NCBI GenBank assembly: GCA_030149625.1
Contig: JASLHP010000166.1
Coordinates: 1-5,228, forward strand
Direction of reading: 5' to 3'
Length of the DNA: 5,228 nucleotides
Source of the DNA: Solirubrobacteraceae bacterium
GTDB lineage: Bacteria; Actinomycetota; Thermoleophilia; Solirubrobacterales; Solirubrobacteraceae
Notes under the pieces: model-generated
Databases searched by the model: none
Told to the model about the DNA's origin: nothing
The model's input: only the letters and a program-made list of their open reading frames with translations
Shown: positions 1 to 5,228 of the stretch, piece after piece
Layout of the letters: every line of letters begins with the position of its first letter
How positions within the stretch are numbered: the first letter of the stretch is position 1
Made by a program: the position numbers and the translations under genes

Positions 1-391
1 GCCCGAAGATCAGGAAGTTGGTCAGCCAGATCAGCACGCCCGAGACGAGCAGCGTGTGGCCGTTGGAGACGGTGTGGTGCAGGAGCAGCTGGCTGAGCTC
101 GATCAGCGAGAACACGTTGGCCGCGCTGACGAGCGCGGTCAGCGAGATCGCCGTGCGTCGCCGGGCGCGATGCTCGTGCTCGAGCTGACGCGGCGTCGCC
201 ATCGACAGGCCGACCAGGAGGACGCCCTCGAGCGCTGGCACGAGCCACGCCGGGCCGACCGTGAGGCGCTTGGACAGGCCGATCTGCAGGCCGATCGCGG
301 CCAGCACCGTTACCTGTATCGGCCAGAACGCCTCGGCGCCAGGGGGCGGAGGGTATGGACGCGGGGTCTGGCTCAGCGCGTCTTGGGCCAC
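1..391 (-). CDS. Multi-pass membrane protein of unknown function (N-terminal 130 residues; 3' end beyond left edge)
   Basis: I read this frame on the minus strand from a GTG at 391-389; it stays open to the window edge. The start is followed by a Pro-rich cytosol-like lead (PRPYPPPPG, residues 10-18). Hydrophobic segments follow at about residues 24-39, 46-65, 80-104 and 113-130, with a charged Arg/His/Glu loop at 68-79 (QLEHEHRARRR), as expected for an inner-membrane protein with at least four spans. The protein reads WPIQVTVLAAIG, then LTVGPAWLVPALEG, then SLTALVSAANVFSL, then SGVLIWLTNFLIFG. From memory this resembles an unnamed family of actinobacterial integral membrane proteins, but I cannot name a domain or function. 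No Shine-Dalgarno precedes the GTG; a TACTCT box sits 8 nt upstream, so a leaderless start is likely. It is divergent from nucS. The membrane character is fairly certain, the start less so. Confidence 0.72.
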   Translation of the reverse strand, partial: MAQDALSQTPRPYPPPPGAEAFWPIQVTVLAAIGLQIGLSKRLTVGPAWLVPALEGVLLVGLSMATPRQLEHEHRARRRTAISLTALVSAANVFSLIELSQLLLHHTVSNGHTLLVSGVLIWLTNFLIFG

Positions 392-399
392 GAACCGAG

Positions 400-405
400 A
401 GAGTA
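400..405 (-). promoter_or_regulatory. Candidate -10 element (TACTCT) for the leftward membrane-protein gene
   Basis: On the minus strand TACTCT matches the actinobacterial -10 pattern TANNNT and ends 8 nt before the GTG at 391. That spacing would put the transcription start at or next to the start codon, giving a leaderless mRNA. I see no convincing -35 hexamer, and no GGAGG-like ribosome site lies between the box and the GTG. Prediction from spacing and consensus only. Confidence 0.4.
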
Positions 406-470
406 GGGGGCGCCTCGGCGGCGATCGTCGTGGACGCGGCGGCGGCAAGCCGTCGGTCCGCCGAGCGCGA

Positions 471-476
471 TAGGTT
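471..476 (+). promoter_or_regulatory. Candidate -10 element (TAGGTT) for nucS
   Basis: TAGGTT fits TANNNT and ends 7 nt before the GTG at 484, the distance expected when transcription begins on the first base of the start codon. The 5' side of that GTG has no proper Shine-Dalgarno; the only purine run is the AGG inside this box. I see no clear -35. With the mirror-image box at 400-405 it suggests that both divergent genes are translated from leaderless transcripts. Confidence 0.42.
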
Positions 477-483
477 CGCACCA

Positions 484-1176
484 GTGCGCTTGATCGTCGC
501 CCGCTGCGAGGTTGCCTACACCGGCCGTCTGAGCACCGTGCTGCCCGAGGCCGTGCGGCTGCTGATGGTGAAGGCGGATGGCACCTTCATGGTCTGGGCC
601 GATGGCGGTGGCTCGAACGTCAAGCCGCTCAACTGGATGGTGGCGCCGACAGCGATCGAGGAGCACGCCGGCGAGGACGGCCGGCTGCAGCGGCTGCTCG
701 TGCGCAAGCGCGGTCACGAGGAGCTGCTCGACATCTCGATCGCCGCGGTGCTCTCGGACGTCGAGCACGAGCTCGACGTGCTGGCGACGCTGGAGAAGGA
801 GGGGGTCGAGCGCGAACTGCAGGAGCTGCTCGCCGGTGCGCCCGAGTGGTGCGGAGAGGGGCTGCGGCTCGTGCGCCGCGAGTGGCCGACCGACATCGGG
901 CCGGTAGACCTGATGTGCCGGGCCGGCGAGGATGAGTGGATCGCCGTGGAGATCAAGCGCATCGCCACGATCGATGCGGTCGAGCAGCTGACGCGCTACC
1001 TGGAGCGTATTCGCCTCGACCCCGCGCTCGGCTCCTGCCGCGGCGTGCTCGCGGCGCAGACGATCAAGCCGCAGGCCCGCGTGCTCGCCGAATCGCGCGG
1101 GATCGATTGCGTGGAGGTCGATCCGGCGGTGTTGCGCGGCGAGCGCGAGCCCGAGCTGAAGCTGTTTGCGGCCTAG
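484..1176 (+). CDS. nucS: Mismatch-specific endonuclease NucS (EndoMS)
   Basis: NucS/EndoMS cuts both DNA strands around certain mismatches and carries out the non-canonical mismatch repair found in Actinomycetota and Archaea that lack MutS/MutL. The 230 residues match the family length (about 225 in mycobacteria) and I recognise the protein along its whole length. The N-terminal DNA-binding/dimerisation part includes RLIVARCEVAYTGRL (2-16) and KPLNWM (47-52). The C-terminal RecB-like nuclease part has GPVD with Asp142, AVEIKR with Glu156 and Lys158, and EQLTRY with Gln168 and Tyr172; these correspond to the D/E-x-K/Q/Y active-site set of the family. QTIKPQAR (about 196-203) is also typical. 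The tail ends ELKLFAA, with LKLF at 225-228 resembling the sliding-clamp binding motif described for bacterial NucS. The GTG at 484 is chosen because family homology starts exactly there; the frame is open back to an ATG at 355, but that extension looks non-homologous and would cross the divergent gene. A TTG at 490 is a weaker alternative. Confidence 0.96.
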   Translation: MRLIVARCEVAYTGRLSTVLPEAVRLLMVKADGTFMVWADGGGSNVKPLNWMVAPTAIEEHAGEDGRLQRLLVRKRGHEELLDISIAAVLSDVEHELDVLATLEKEGVERELQELLAGAPEWCGEGLRLVRREWPTDIGPVDLMCRAGEDEWIAVEIKRIATIDAVEQLTRYLERIRLDPALGSCRGVLAAQTIKPQARVLAESRGIDCVEVDPAVLRGEREPELKLFAA

Positions 1177-1197
1177 CCTCGCTTGACCATCGGACGC

Positions 1198-1203
1198 TAG
1201 GCT
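1198..1203 (+). promoter_or_regulatory. Possible -10 element (TAGGCT) for the enoyl-CoA hydratase gene
   Basis: In the 56-bp gap after nucS, TAGGCT fits TANNNT and would start RNA near 1210, leaving a leader of about 22 nt that contains the ribosome site at 1221-1227. A TTGACC lies at 1183-1188, but only 9 nt separate it from this box, so it cannot serve as its -35. Read-through from nucS is the alternative. Weak call. Confidence 0.28.
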
Positions 1204-1220
1204 CCTGTGGTCCCCGAGCG

Positions 1221-1227
1221 AGGAGAG
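1221..1227 (+). promoter_or_regulatory. Ribosome binding site (AGGAGAG) fixing the hydratase start
   Basis: A strong AGGAG core ends 7 nt before the ATG at 1233. It decides the start: the same frame is open far upstream, inside nucS, but only this ATG has a ribosome site and gives a crotonase of normal length. Its presence contrasts with the two leaderless-looking starts to the left. Confidence 0.8.
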
Positions 1228-1232
1228 CCGAA

Positions 1233-2021
1233 ATGAGCGCAGCCGATGCAGACGACGAGCAGCAGCCCGTCCTCACCGAGCGACGCGGCAACGTCCTGCT
1301 GATCACGCTCAACCGGCCCGCGGTGCGCAACGCCGTCAACGCGGCACTCGCCGCGGGCGTCGCGGGCGCGCTCGAGGAGCTCGACGCCGACGACGGCCTG
1401 GCTGTGGGCGTGCTGAGCGGGGCGGGCGGCTTCTTCTGCGCCGGCATGGACCTCGGTGCGTTCGTCAAGGGCGAGTCGCCGTGGTTTGGCGACCGCGGCT
1501 TTGCGGGCATCGCCCAGCGCTCGGCGCGCAAGCCGCTGATCGCGGCGATCGAGGGCTTTGCCGTGGCCGGTGGCATGGAGATCGCGCTCGCCTGCGACCT
1601 GATCGTCGCCGCCAAAGGCGCCAAAATGGGCATTCCAGAGGCGAAGCGCTCGCTCGTCGCCGCCGGCGGCGCGCTGCTGCGGCTGCCGCGCCGGATGCCG
1701 TACCACGTCGTCATGGAGCTCGCGCTCACCGGCGAGACGATGCCCGCCGAGCGCTTCCACGAGTTCGGCGTCGTCAACAGCCTCGCCGAGCCGGGCGCCG
1801 CCGTCGACGTCGCGCTCGAGCTCGCCGGACGCCTAGCCAAGAACGGCCCGCTCGCGCTCGTCGCCTCGAAGCAGATCCTGCAGGAGCAGTTCGACTGGTC
1901 GAGCGCCGAGATGTGGCAGAAGCAGGGCGCGATCTCCGGGCCCGTGTTCGCCTCCGAGGACTCCAAGGAGGGCGCGAGCGCCTTCAAGGAGAAGCGCGAC
2001 CCCGTATGGAAAGGTCGCTAG
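1233..2021 (+). CDS. Enoyl-CoA hydratase/isomerase family protein (crotonase fold)
   Basis: A 262-residue crotonase, the usual length. Family members hydrate trans-2-enoyl-CoA in beta-oxidation or act on related CoA thioesters in the cytosol. Visible landmarks: the N-terminal strand and ITLNRP...RNAVN CoA-binding region; FFCAGMDL (67-74), whose Ala70 supplies one oxyanion-hole amide; AVAGGMEIALACDL, whose Gly113 supplies the other; and the pair Glu116 and Glu136, exactly 20 residues apart like Glu144/Glu164 of rat mitochondrial hydratase. Both catalytic acids are therefore kept and true hydratase activity is plausible. The stretch KRSLVAAGGALLRLP (138-152) is typical of an actinobacterial EchA subgroup that, from memory, includes mycobacterial paralogues acting on diverse acyl or steroid CoA esters; the substrate cannot be read from the sequence. 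The C-terminal SED..EG..AF.EKR signature (241-255) is intact. It lies 56 bp after nucS on the same strand and converges on kgd; no partner acyl-CoA genes are visible. Confidence 0.93.
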   Translation: MSAADADDEQQPVLTERRGNVLLITLNRPAVRNAVNAALAAGVAGALEELDADDGLAVGVLSGAGGFFCAGMDLGAFVKGESPWFGDRGFAGIAQRSARKPLIAAIEGFAVAGGMEIALACDLIVAAKGAKMGIPEAKRSLVAAGGALLRLPRRMPYHVVMELALTGETMPAERFHEFGVVNSLAEPGAAVDVALELAGRLAKNGPLALVASKQILQEQFDWSSAEMWQKQGAISGPVFASEDSKEGASAFKEKRDPVWKGR

Positions 2022-2069
2022 GAAGCGAAAGGTCGTTGGCGAGCGGCCGCGAACAGGGCGCTTCCTAGC
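2017..2069. terminator. Inverted repeat between convergent genes, probable bidirectional terminator
   Basis: GCTAGGAAGCG at 2017-2027 is perfectly complementary to CGCTTCCTAGC at 2059-2069, giving an 11-bp stem around a 31-nt loop; the loop can form a small inner GCG/CGC stem (2039-2041 with 2048-2050). It sits where the hydratase transcript from the left meets the kgd transcript from the right. There is no T-run on either side, so it is not a classical intrinsic terminator, but GC-rich actinobacterial terminators often lack one. The hydratase stop codon (2019-2021) and the minus-strand TAG at 2065-2067 both lie inside the arms. Confidence 0.5.
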
Positions 2070-2130
2070 CGCGGCGCTTGCGCTTGCGCTGAGCCATGAT
2101 CAGGCGAAATCGCCGCCACAGCGCGCCCAT
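2065..2130 (-). CDS. Possible small basic peptide (21 aa) coupled to kgd
   Basis: A short minus-strand frame begins at an ATG whose A is the last base of the kgd TGA (TGATG, one-base overlap). A good Shine-Dalgarno, GGGAGAG (2142-2136), lies 5 nt upstream inside the kgd tail. The peptide reads MGALWRRFRLIMAQRKRKRRG: a short hydrophobic/Arg-rich half and a basic tail, with 9 of 21 residues Arg or Lys. It ends at a TAG within the inverted repeat shared with the hydratase gene. The TGATG junction and ribosome site are what support it, since length alone gives no statistical support. It matches no family I know; the basic ribosomal mini-protein bS22 is not similar in sequence. It could also be a chance frame whose apparent ribosome site is only kgd coding sequence. 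Confidence 0.33.
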   Translation of the reverse strand: MGALWRRFRLIMAQRKRKRRG

Positions 2131-5100
2131 CAGCGCTCTCCCGGCGTCTTGCGCGGGTACTGCGAGATCGGCTGGCGCAGGTCGATCGCCGTCGTAACGA
2201 TGCGGTTCTGTTCGTCGATGTGCGCCGCCGGGTAGCCCTCGCCGGGACTCGCGCGCTCGGGGCGCCCGACGTAGCCGAAGTGCATCTCCTCGGGCATGAT
2301 CTGCATCAGGCGCGGGAACATGTGCGCGCGTGCGCCCATGTTGCGCGGCTCCTCCTGTACCCACAGCACCTCTCGCAGGCTCGGGTAGCGGCTCATCAGC
2401 TCGAGGATCTGGCCTTCGGGGAATGGGTAGAGCAGCTCCACGCGAGCGACCGCGAGGCCCGTGTGCAAAGGGCGTTCCGGATGCCCGACGAGGTCGTAGT
2501 AGATCTTGCCCGTGCACAACACGAGGCGCGTGACCTGCTCGTCGCGCACGCCCGGCTCCGCGAGCACGGGGTGAAAGCTCGTGCCTTCGGCCATGTCCGC
2601 GACCGCGCTCGCCGCCTGCGGCAGGCGCAGCAGCGACTTCGGCGTCATCACCACGAGCGGACGCTGCTTGGCGATGCGCGCCTGGCGGCGCAGCAGGTGG
2701 AAGTACTGCGCCGGCGTCGTCGGGCTCGCGACGCGGATGTTGCCCTCGGCGGCAGAGCGCAGGAAGCGCTCGAGCCGCGCCGAGGAGTGCTCGGGGCCCG
2801 AGCCCTCGTAGCCGTGCGGCAGCAGCAGCGTCAGCCGTGAGGTCTGGCCCCACTTGGCAAGGCCCGACACGATGAACTGGTCGATGATCACCTGCGCGGA
2901 GTTGACGAAGTCGCCGAACTGCGCCTCCCACAGCACGAGCGTCTCCGGCGCCTCCTGGCTGTAGCCGTACTCGAAGCCCATGCACGCGAGCTCCGACAGC
3001 GGGCTGTTGTGCAGCTCCAGCGGCGCCAGCGCCTCCGGCAAGTTCTGGATCGGGCACACGGTCTGGCCGGTCTTCGCGTCGTGCAGGACCATGTGGCGCT
3101 GGCTGAACGTGCCACGCTCGGTGTCCTGTCCGGTCAAGCGCAGCGGCGTTCCCTCGGTCAGCAGCGAGGCGAACGCCAGCGCCTCCGCGTGCGCCCAGTC
3201 GACCTTCGGCTCGGAGATCGCGCTCTCGGCCAGCGCCTCGTGGCGCCGCTCGAGCTGTTTGACGAGCTTCGGATGCACGGTGAAGCCATCGGGCACGCGC
3301 AGCAGCTGTTCGCCGAGCTCGCGCAGCAGCGCCGCCGGCACCGCCGTGTCGACCTCGGGGCTCGGCGAGCGGTCGAGCTGGTACTCGCCCGTGACGTGCT
3401 CGTCCTCCTGCTCGGCTGCCGCCGCGATCTTCGCCTTCAGGCGCTGGTGCAGGAGCGTCAGATTGTCCCACACCTCCTGTGCCTGGCGGTCCACCTCCTC
3501 CTTGGAGACGACGCCCTCCGCCACCAGCCGGTCCGCCCACAGTTCGTACACGCGCTTCTTGGTCTTGATCTTCGCGTACATCTCGGGCTGCGTGTACGCG
3601 GGCTCGTCGGACTCGTTGTGGCCGAAGCGGCGATAGCCGATCAGATCGATCAGCACGTCGTGTCCGAACTCCTGACGGAACGCGAACGCGAGGCGCACCG
3701 CGCTGACGCACGCGGACACGTCGTCCGCGTTGACGTGGATGATCGGCACGTCGAAGCCCTTCGCCAGATCCGACGCCCAGCGCGTCGAGCGCGCGTCGTC
3801 GGGATCGGTCGTGAAGCCGACCTGGTTGTTGGTGATGATGTGCACCGTGCCGCCGACCTTGTAGCCGTCGAGGCCCTGCAGGTTGAACGTCTCCGAGACG
3901 ACCCCCTGACCTGGGAACGAGGCGTCGCCGTGGATCACGATCGGCACGGCCGCGTTCGTGTCCTGGTGCGCGTGCGGCCCCTTGCGCGAGGTCTGCGCCG
4001 CGCGCGTCGCGCCCTCGACGACCGGCGAGACGTACTCGAGGTGGCTCGGGTTGGACTCGAGGTTGACGCGGATCGTGCCGCCGCCCGGCAGCTGGTAGGT
4101 GCCCTGCGTGCCGTGGTGGTACTTGACGTCGCCGGTGCCGCCCTGCGGGATCGTCGTCACCGCCTCGAGCGTCGAGGCGCCCTCGAACTCGGCGAAGATC
4201 GTGTCGTAGGATCGCCCGAGGTTGTGCGCGAGCACGTTCAGGCGGCCGCGGTGGGCCATGCCGACGACGACCTCCTGGCCGCCGTGCGCGGCCGACAGCT
4301 GGATCAGCTCGTCGAGCATCGGCACCGCCATGTCGAGGCCCTCGATCGAGAACTGGTGCTGGCCGAGGTACGCCTTATGCATGAAGCGCTCGAGCGCGTC
4401 GACCTCGACCAGGCGCTTGAGCAGCGTCCTGCGCTCGTCGTTGGTCAGCTCGTGGCGGAACGCGCCCGACTCGATGTGCTCGCGCAGCCACACGCGCTGG
4501 CGGTGCGAGGCGATGTGCTCGATCTCATACGCGATCGTGCCGCAATAGGTCTCGCGCAGATGCGGCAGCGCGTCGGCGAGCGTGGCGCCGGACACGTACA
4601 TCTGGAAGATCTTCGCCGGGAGCCGGGCCTGCATCTCGGGCGTCAGCCCAAGCGCTTCCGGGTCCAGGCCTGGGTCGCCCTCGGGCTCTGAGCCGAGCGG
4701 GTCGAGGTGTGCGGCCAGATGTCCGTGGCTGCGCACGCGGCTCACGAATGTGCTCGCCGCCTGCACCGCCTGCAGCAGCTCCTCGCCGCCCGTGTATGGG
4801 GCCGCGGCTGAGCTAGCGGGCGCCGGCGCGCTCGCCGGCACGTGGATCTCGAGCGGCGCCGGCTGCAGCCCGAGCGCGCCGAACAGCTCTTCATAGAAGC
4901 CGTTCGCGCCCTGCAGGTAGTCCTCGACCGCCGCCAGGAAGCGACCGGACTCGGCTCCTTGGATGACGCGATGGTCGTATGTGGAGGTCATCGTCATGAC
5001 CTTCTCCGCGCCGATGCTCGCGCCCACCGATTCCAGGCCGACCGGGTAGCCGATCGAGCCGGTGGCCACGATCGTGCCCTGGCCGTTCATCAGTCGTGGC

Positions 5101-5228
5101 ACCGACGCCGCGGTGCCGATCCCGCCGGGATTGGTCAGCGTGATGTTCCCGCCGGTCAGGTCATCGGCCGTGAGCGTGTTCGTGCGCGCCTTCTCCACCA
5201 GCGCGTCGTATGCCGTCAGGAACTCGTC
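2130..5228 (-). CDS. kgd: Multifunctional 2-oxoglutarate dehydrogenase, fused E2-like succinyltransferase and E1 (Kgd/OdhA type), 5' end beyond right edge
   Basis: The minus frame is open from the window edge to a TGA at 2132-2130: 1032 residues, numbered here from the first complete codon at 5228. Mycobacterial Kgd is about 1230 residues, so roughly 200 are missing; the GTG at 5198 is internal. The enzyme decarboxylates 2-oxoglutarate with thiamine diphosphate and transfers succinyl to CoA, working with a lipoyl-bearing E2 and lipoamide dehydrogenase in the TCA cycle. Residues 1-115 are the end of an E2 acyltransferase domain, with ISLTNP-like ITLTNPGGIGT and DHRVIQGA (85-92), where classical E2 has DHRxxDGA; Gln in place of Asp is, as I recall, normal for Kgd. 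No lipoyl domain is visible. An Ala/Pro linker (131-144) follows, then E1: helical region about 150-275, HRGRLN (326-331), DVKYHHG (367-373), NPSHLE (393-398), the thiamine-diphosphate motif GDASFPGQG...NNQVGF (434-472) and GHNE (536-539). The transketolase-like domain is about 675-870 with EHSSARLERF (813-822), and the C-terminal domain carries QEEPRN (958-963). All are intact. Confidence 0.95.
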   Translation of the reverse strand, partial: DEFLTAYDALVEKARTNTLTADDLTGGNITLTNPGGIGTAASVPRLMNGQGTIVATGSIGYPVGLESVGASIGAEKVMTMTSTYDHRVIQGAESGRFLAAVEDYLQGANGFYEELFGALGLQPAPLEIHVPASAPAPASSAAAPYTGGEELLQAVQAASTFVSRVRSHGHLAAHLDPLGSEPEGDPGLDPEALGLTPEMQARLPAKIFQMYVSGATLADALPHLRETYCGTIAYEIEHIASHRQRVWLREHIESGAFRHELTNDERRTLLKRLVEVDALERFMHKAYLGQHQFSIEGLDMAVPMLDELIQLSAAHGGQEVVVGMAHRGRLNVLAHNLGRSYDTIFAEFEGASTLEAVTTIPQGGTGDVKYHHGTQGTYQLPGGGTIRVNLESNPSHLEYVSPVVEGATRAAQTSRKGPHAHQDTNAAVPIVIHGDASFPGQGVVSETFNLQGLDGYKVGGTVHIITNNQVGFTTDPDDARSTRWASDLAKGFDVPIIHVNADDVSACVSAVRLAFAFRQEFGHDVLIDLIGYRRFGHNESDEPAYTQPEMYAKIKTKKRVYELWADRLVAEGVVSKEEVDRQAQEVWDNLTLLHQRLKAKIAAAAEQEDEHVTGEYQLDRSPSPEVDTAVPAALLRELGEQLLRVPDGFTVHPKLVKQLERRHEALAESAISEPKVDWAHAEALAFASLLTEGTPLRLTGQDTERGTFSQRHMVLHDAKTGQTVCPIQNLPEALAPLELHNSPLSELACMGFEYGYSQEAPETLVLWEAQFGDFVNSAQVIIDQFIVSGLAKWGQTSRLTLLLPHGYEGSGPEHSSARLERFLRSAAEGNIRVASPTTPAQYFHLLRRQARIAKQRPLVVMTPKSLLRLPQAASAVADMAEGTSFHPVLAEPGVRDEQVTRLVLCTGKIYYDLVGHPERPLHTGLAVARVELLYPFPEGQILELMSRYPSLREVLWVQEEPRNMGARAHMFPRLMQIMPEEMHFGYVGRPERASPGEGYPAAHIDEQNRIVTTAIDLRQPISQYPRKTPGER

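Larger units (their letters stand above)
392..483. other. Divergent intergenic region between the membrane-protein gene and nucS
   Basis: These 92 bp separate two GTG starts that face away from each other. The region holds the two candidate -10 boxes (400-405 minus, 471-476 plus), about 65 bp apart and so back to back without overlap. The GC-rich core between them (about 410-465) shows no clear operator palindrome, no Shine-Dalgarno for either gene and no -35 consensus on either strand. Confidence 0.55.

Noticed and set aside
56..406. Plus-strand 116-codon frame at the left edge
   Set aside because: It lies opposite the membrane-protein frame, which has a clear pattern of hydrophobic helices and charged loop; the plus frame is Arg/Glu/Gln-rich with no such organisation.
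355..483. Upstream ATG extension of nucS (43 extra residues)
   Set aside because: The extension has no similarity to NucS N-termini, is Ala/Arg-rich, and would overlap the start of the divergent membrane-protein gene; homology begins at the GTG at 484.
1064..1987. Minus-strand 307-codon frame opposite nucS 3' end and the hydratase
   Set aside because: Ser/Ala/Arg-rich shadow with no motif; it crosses two well-supported genes and their gap.
2043..2050. GCGGCCGC palindrome in the loop of the convergent inverted repeat
   Set aside because: An 8-bp GC-only palindrome is expected often by chance at this base composition, and it lacks a loop to form a hairpin by itself. Not treated as an operator.
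2071..2094. Short direct repeats of GCGCTT on the plus strand
   Set aside because: They are the reverse complement of alternating Lys/Arg codons in the small basic ORF; three partial copies are too few to call a repeat element.
2133..3711. Minus-strand frame of over 500 codons overlapping kgd in another phase
   Set aside because: Its composition is Arg/Gly/Ala-rich low complexity and it shares the strand with the true kgd frame. Only its last 22 codons (2065-2130), which lie beyond the kgd stop, are considered separately as a possible small ORF.
3009..4691. Long plus-strand open frame of 560 codons opposite kgd
   Set aside because: It is the antisense shadow of kgd: Arg/Val/Leu-rich with no recognisable domain, while the minus strand carries continuous Kgd homology with intact motifs. 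Long antisense frames are expected in high-GC coding DNA.

Overview
The window is high-GC bacterial chromosome and reads as ordinary core-genome sequence. I see no mobile element, phage gene, CRISPR array, tRNA or rRNA. Two genes point to Actinomycetota: a NucS/EndoMS-type mismatch endonuclease, and a fused E2-E1 2-oxoglutarate dehydrogenase of the Kgd/OdhA type. The style of the Kgd E1 part and of the partial membrane protein suggests a deep lineage such as Thermoleophilia (Solirubrobacterales), but this placement is from memory and is only moderately likely.

Layout, left to right. (1) Minus strand, cut by the left edge: the first 130 residues of an unnamed multi-pass membrane protein starting at a GTG at 391. 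(2) A 92-bp divergent intergenic region (392-483) with one TANNNT-type -10 candidate per strand. Each lies 7-8 nt from a GTG start, so both divergent genes look leaderless. (3) Plus strand, 484-1176: nucS. (4) A 56-bp gap with a possible weak promoter and a good Shine-Dalgarno, then plus strand 1233-2021: a crotonase-fold enoyl-CoA hydratase that keeps both catalytic glutamates. (5) A convergent junction with 11-bp inverted-repeat arms (2017-2027 / 2059-2069), probably a bidirectional terminator. The stop codon of the hydratase lies in one arm, and the stop of a possible small ORF from the other strand lies in the other arm. (6) Minus strand, 2065-2130: a possible 21-residue, very basic peptide coupled to the gene before it through TGATG. 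(7) Minus strand, 2130 to beyond the right edge: most of kgd (1032 residues visible, about 200 N-terminal residues missing by comparison with mycobacterial Kgd).

How the genes relate: Kgd is the 2-oxoglutarate decarboxylase/succinyl-transfer step of the TCA cycle. The hydratase belongs to acyl-CoA beta-oxidation or a related CoA pathway. NucS belongs to a replication-coupled mismatch repair that replaces MutS/MutL in many Actinomycetota. They do not form an obvious pathway together. No stretch over 300 bp lacks a gene. I do not find a convincing undescribed system. The most interesting points are the small basic ORF behind kgd, the stop-codon-containing inverted repeat, and the paired leaderless starts.
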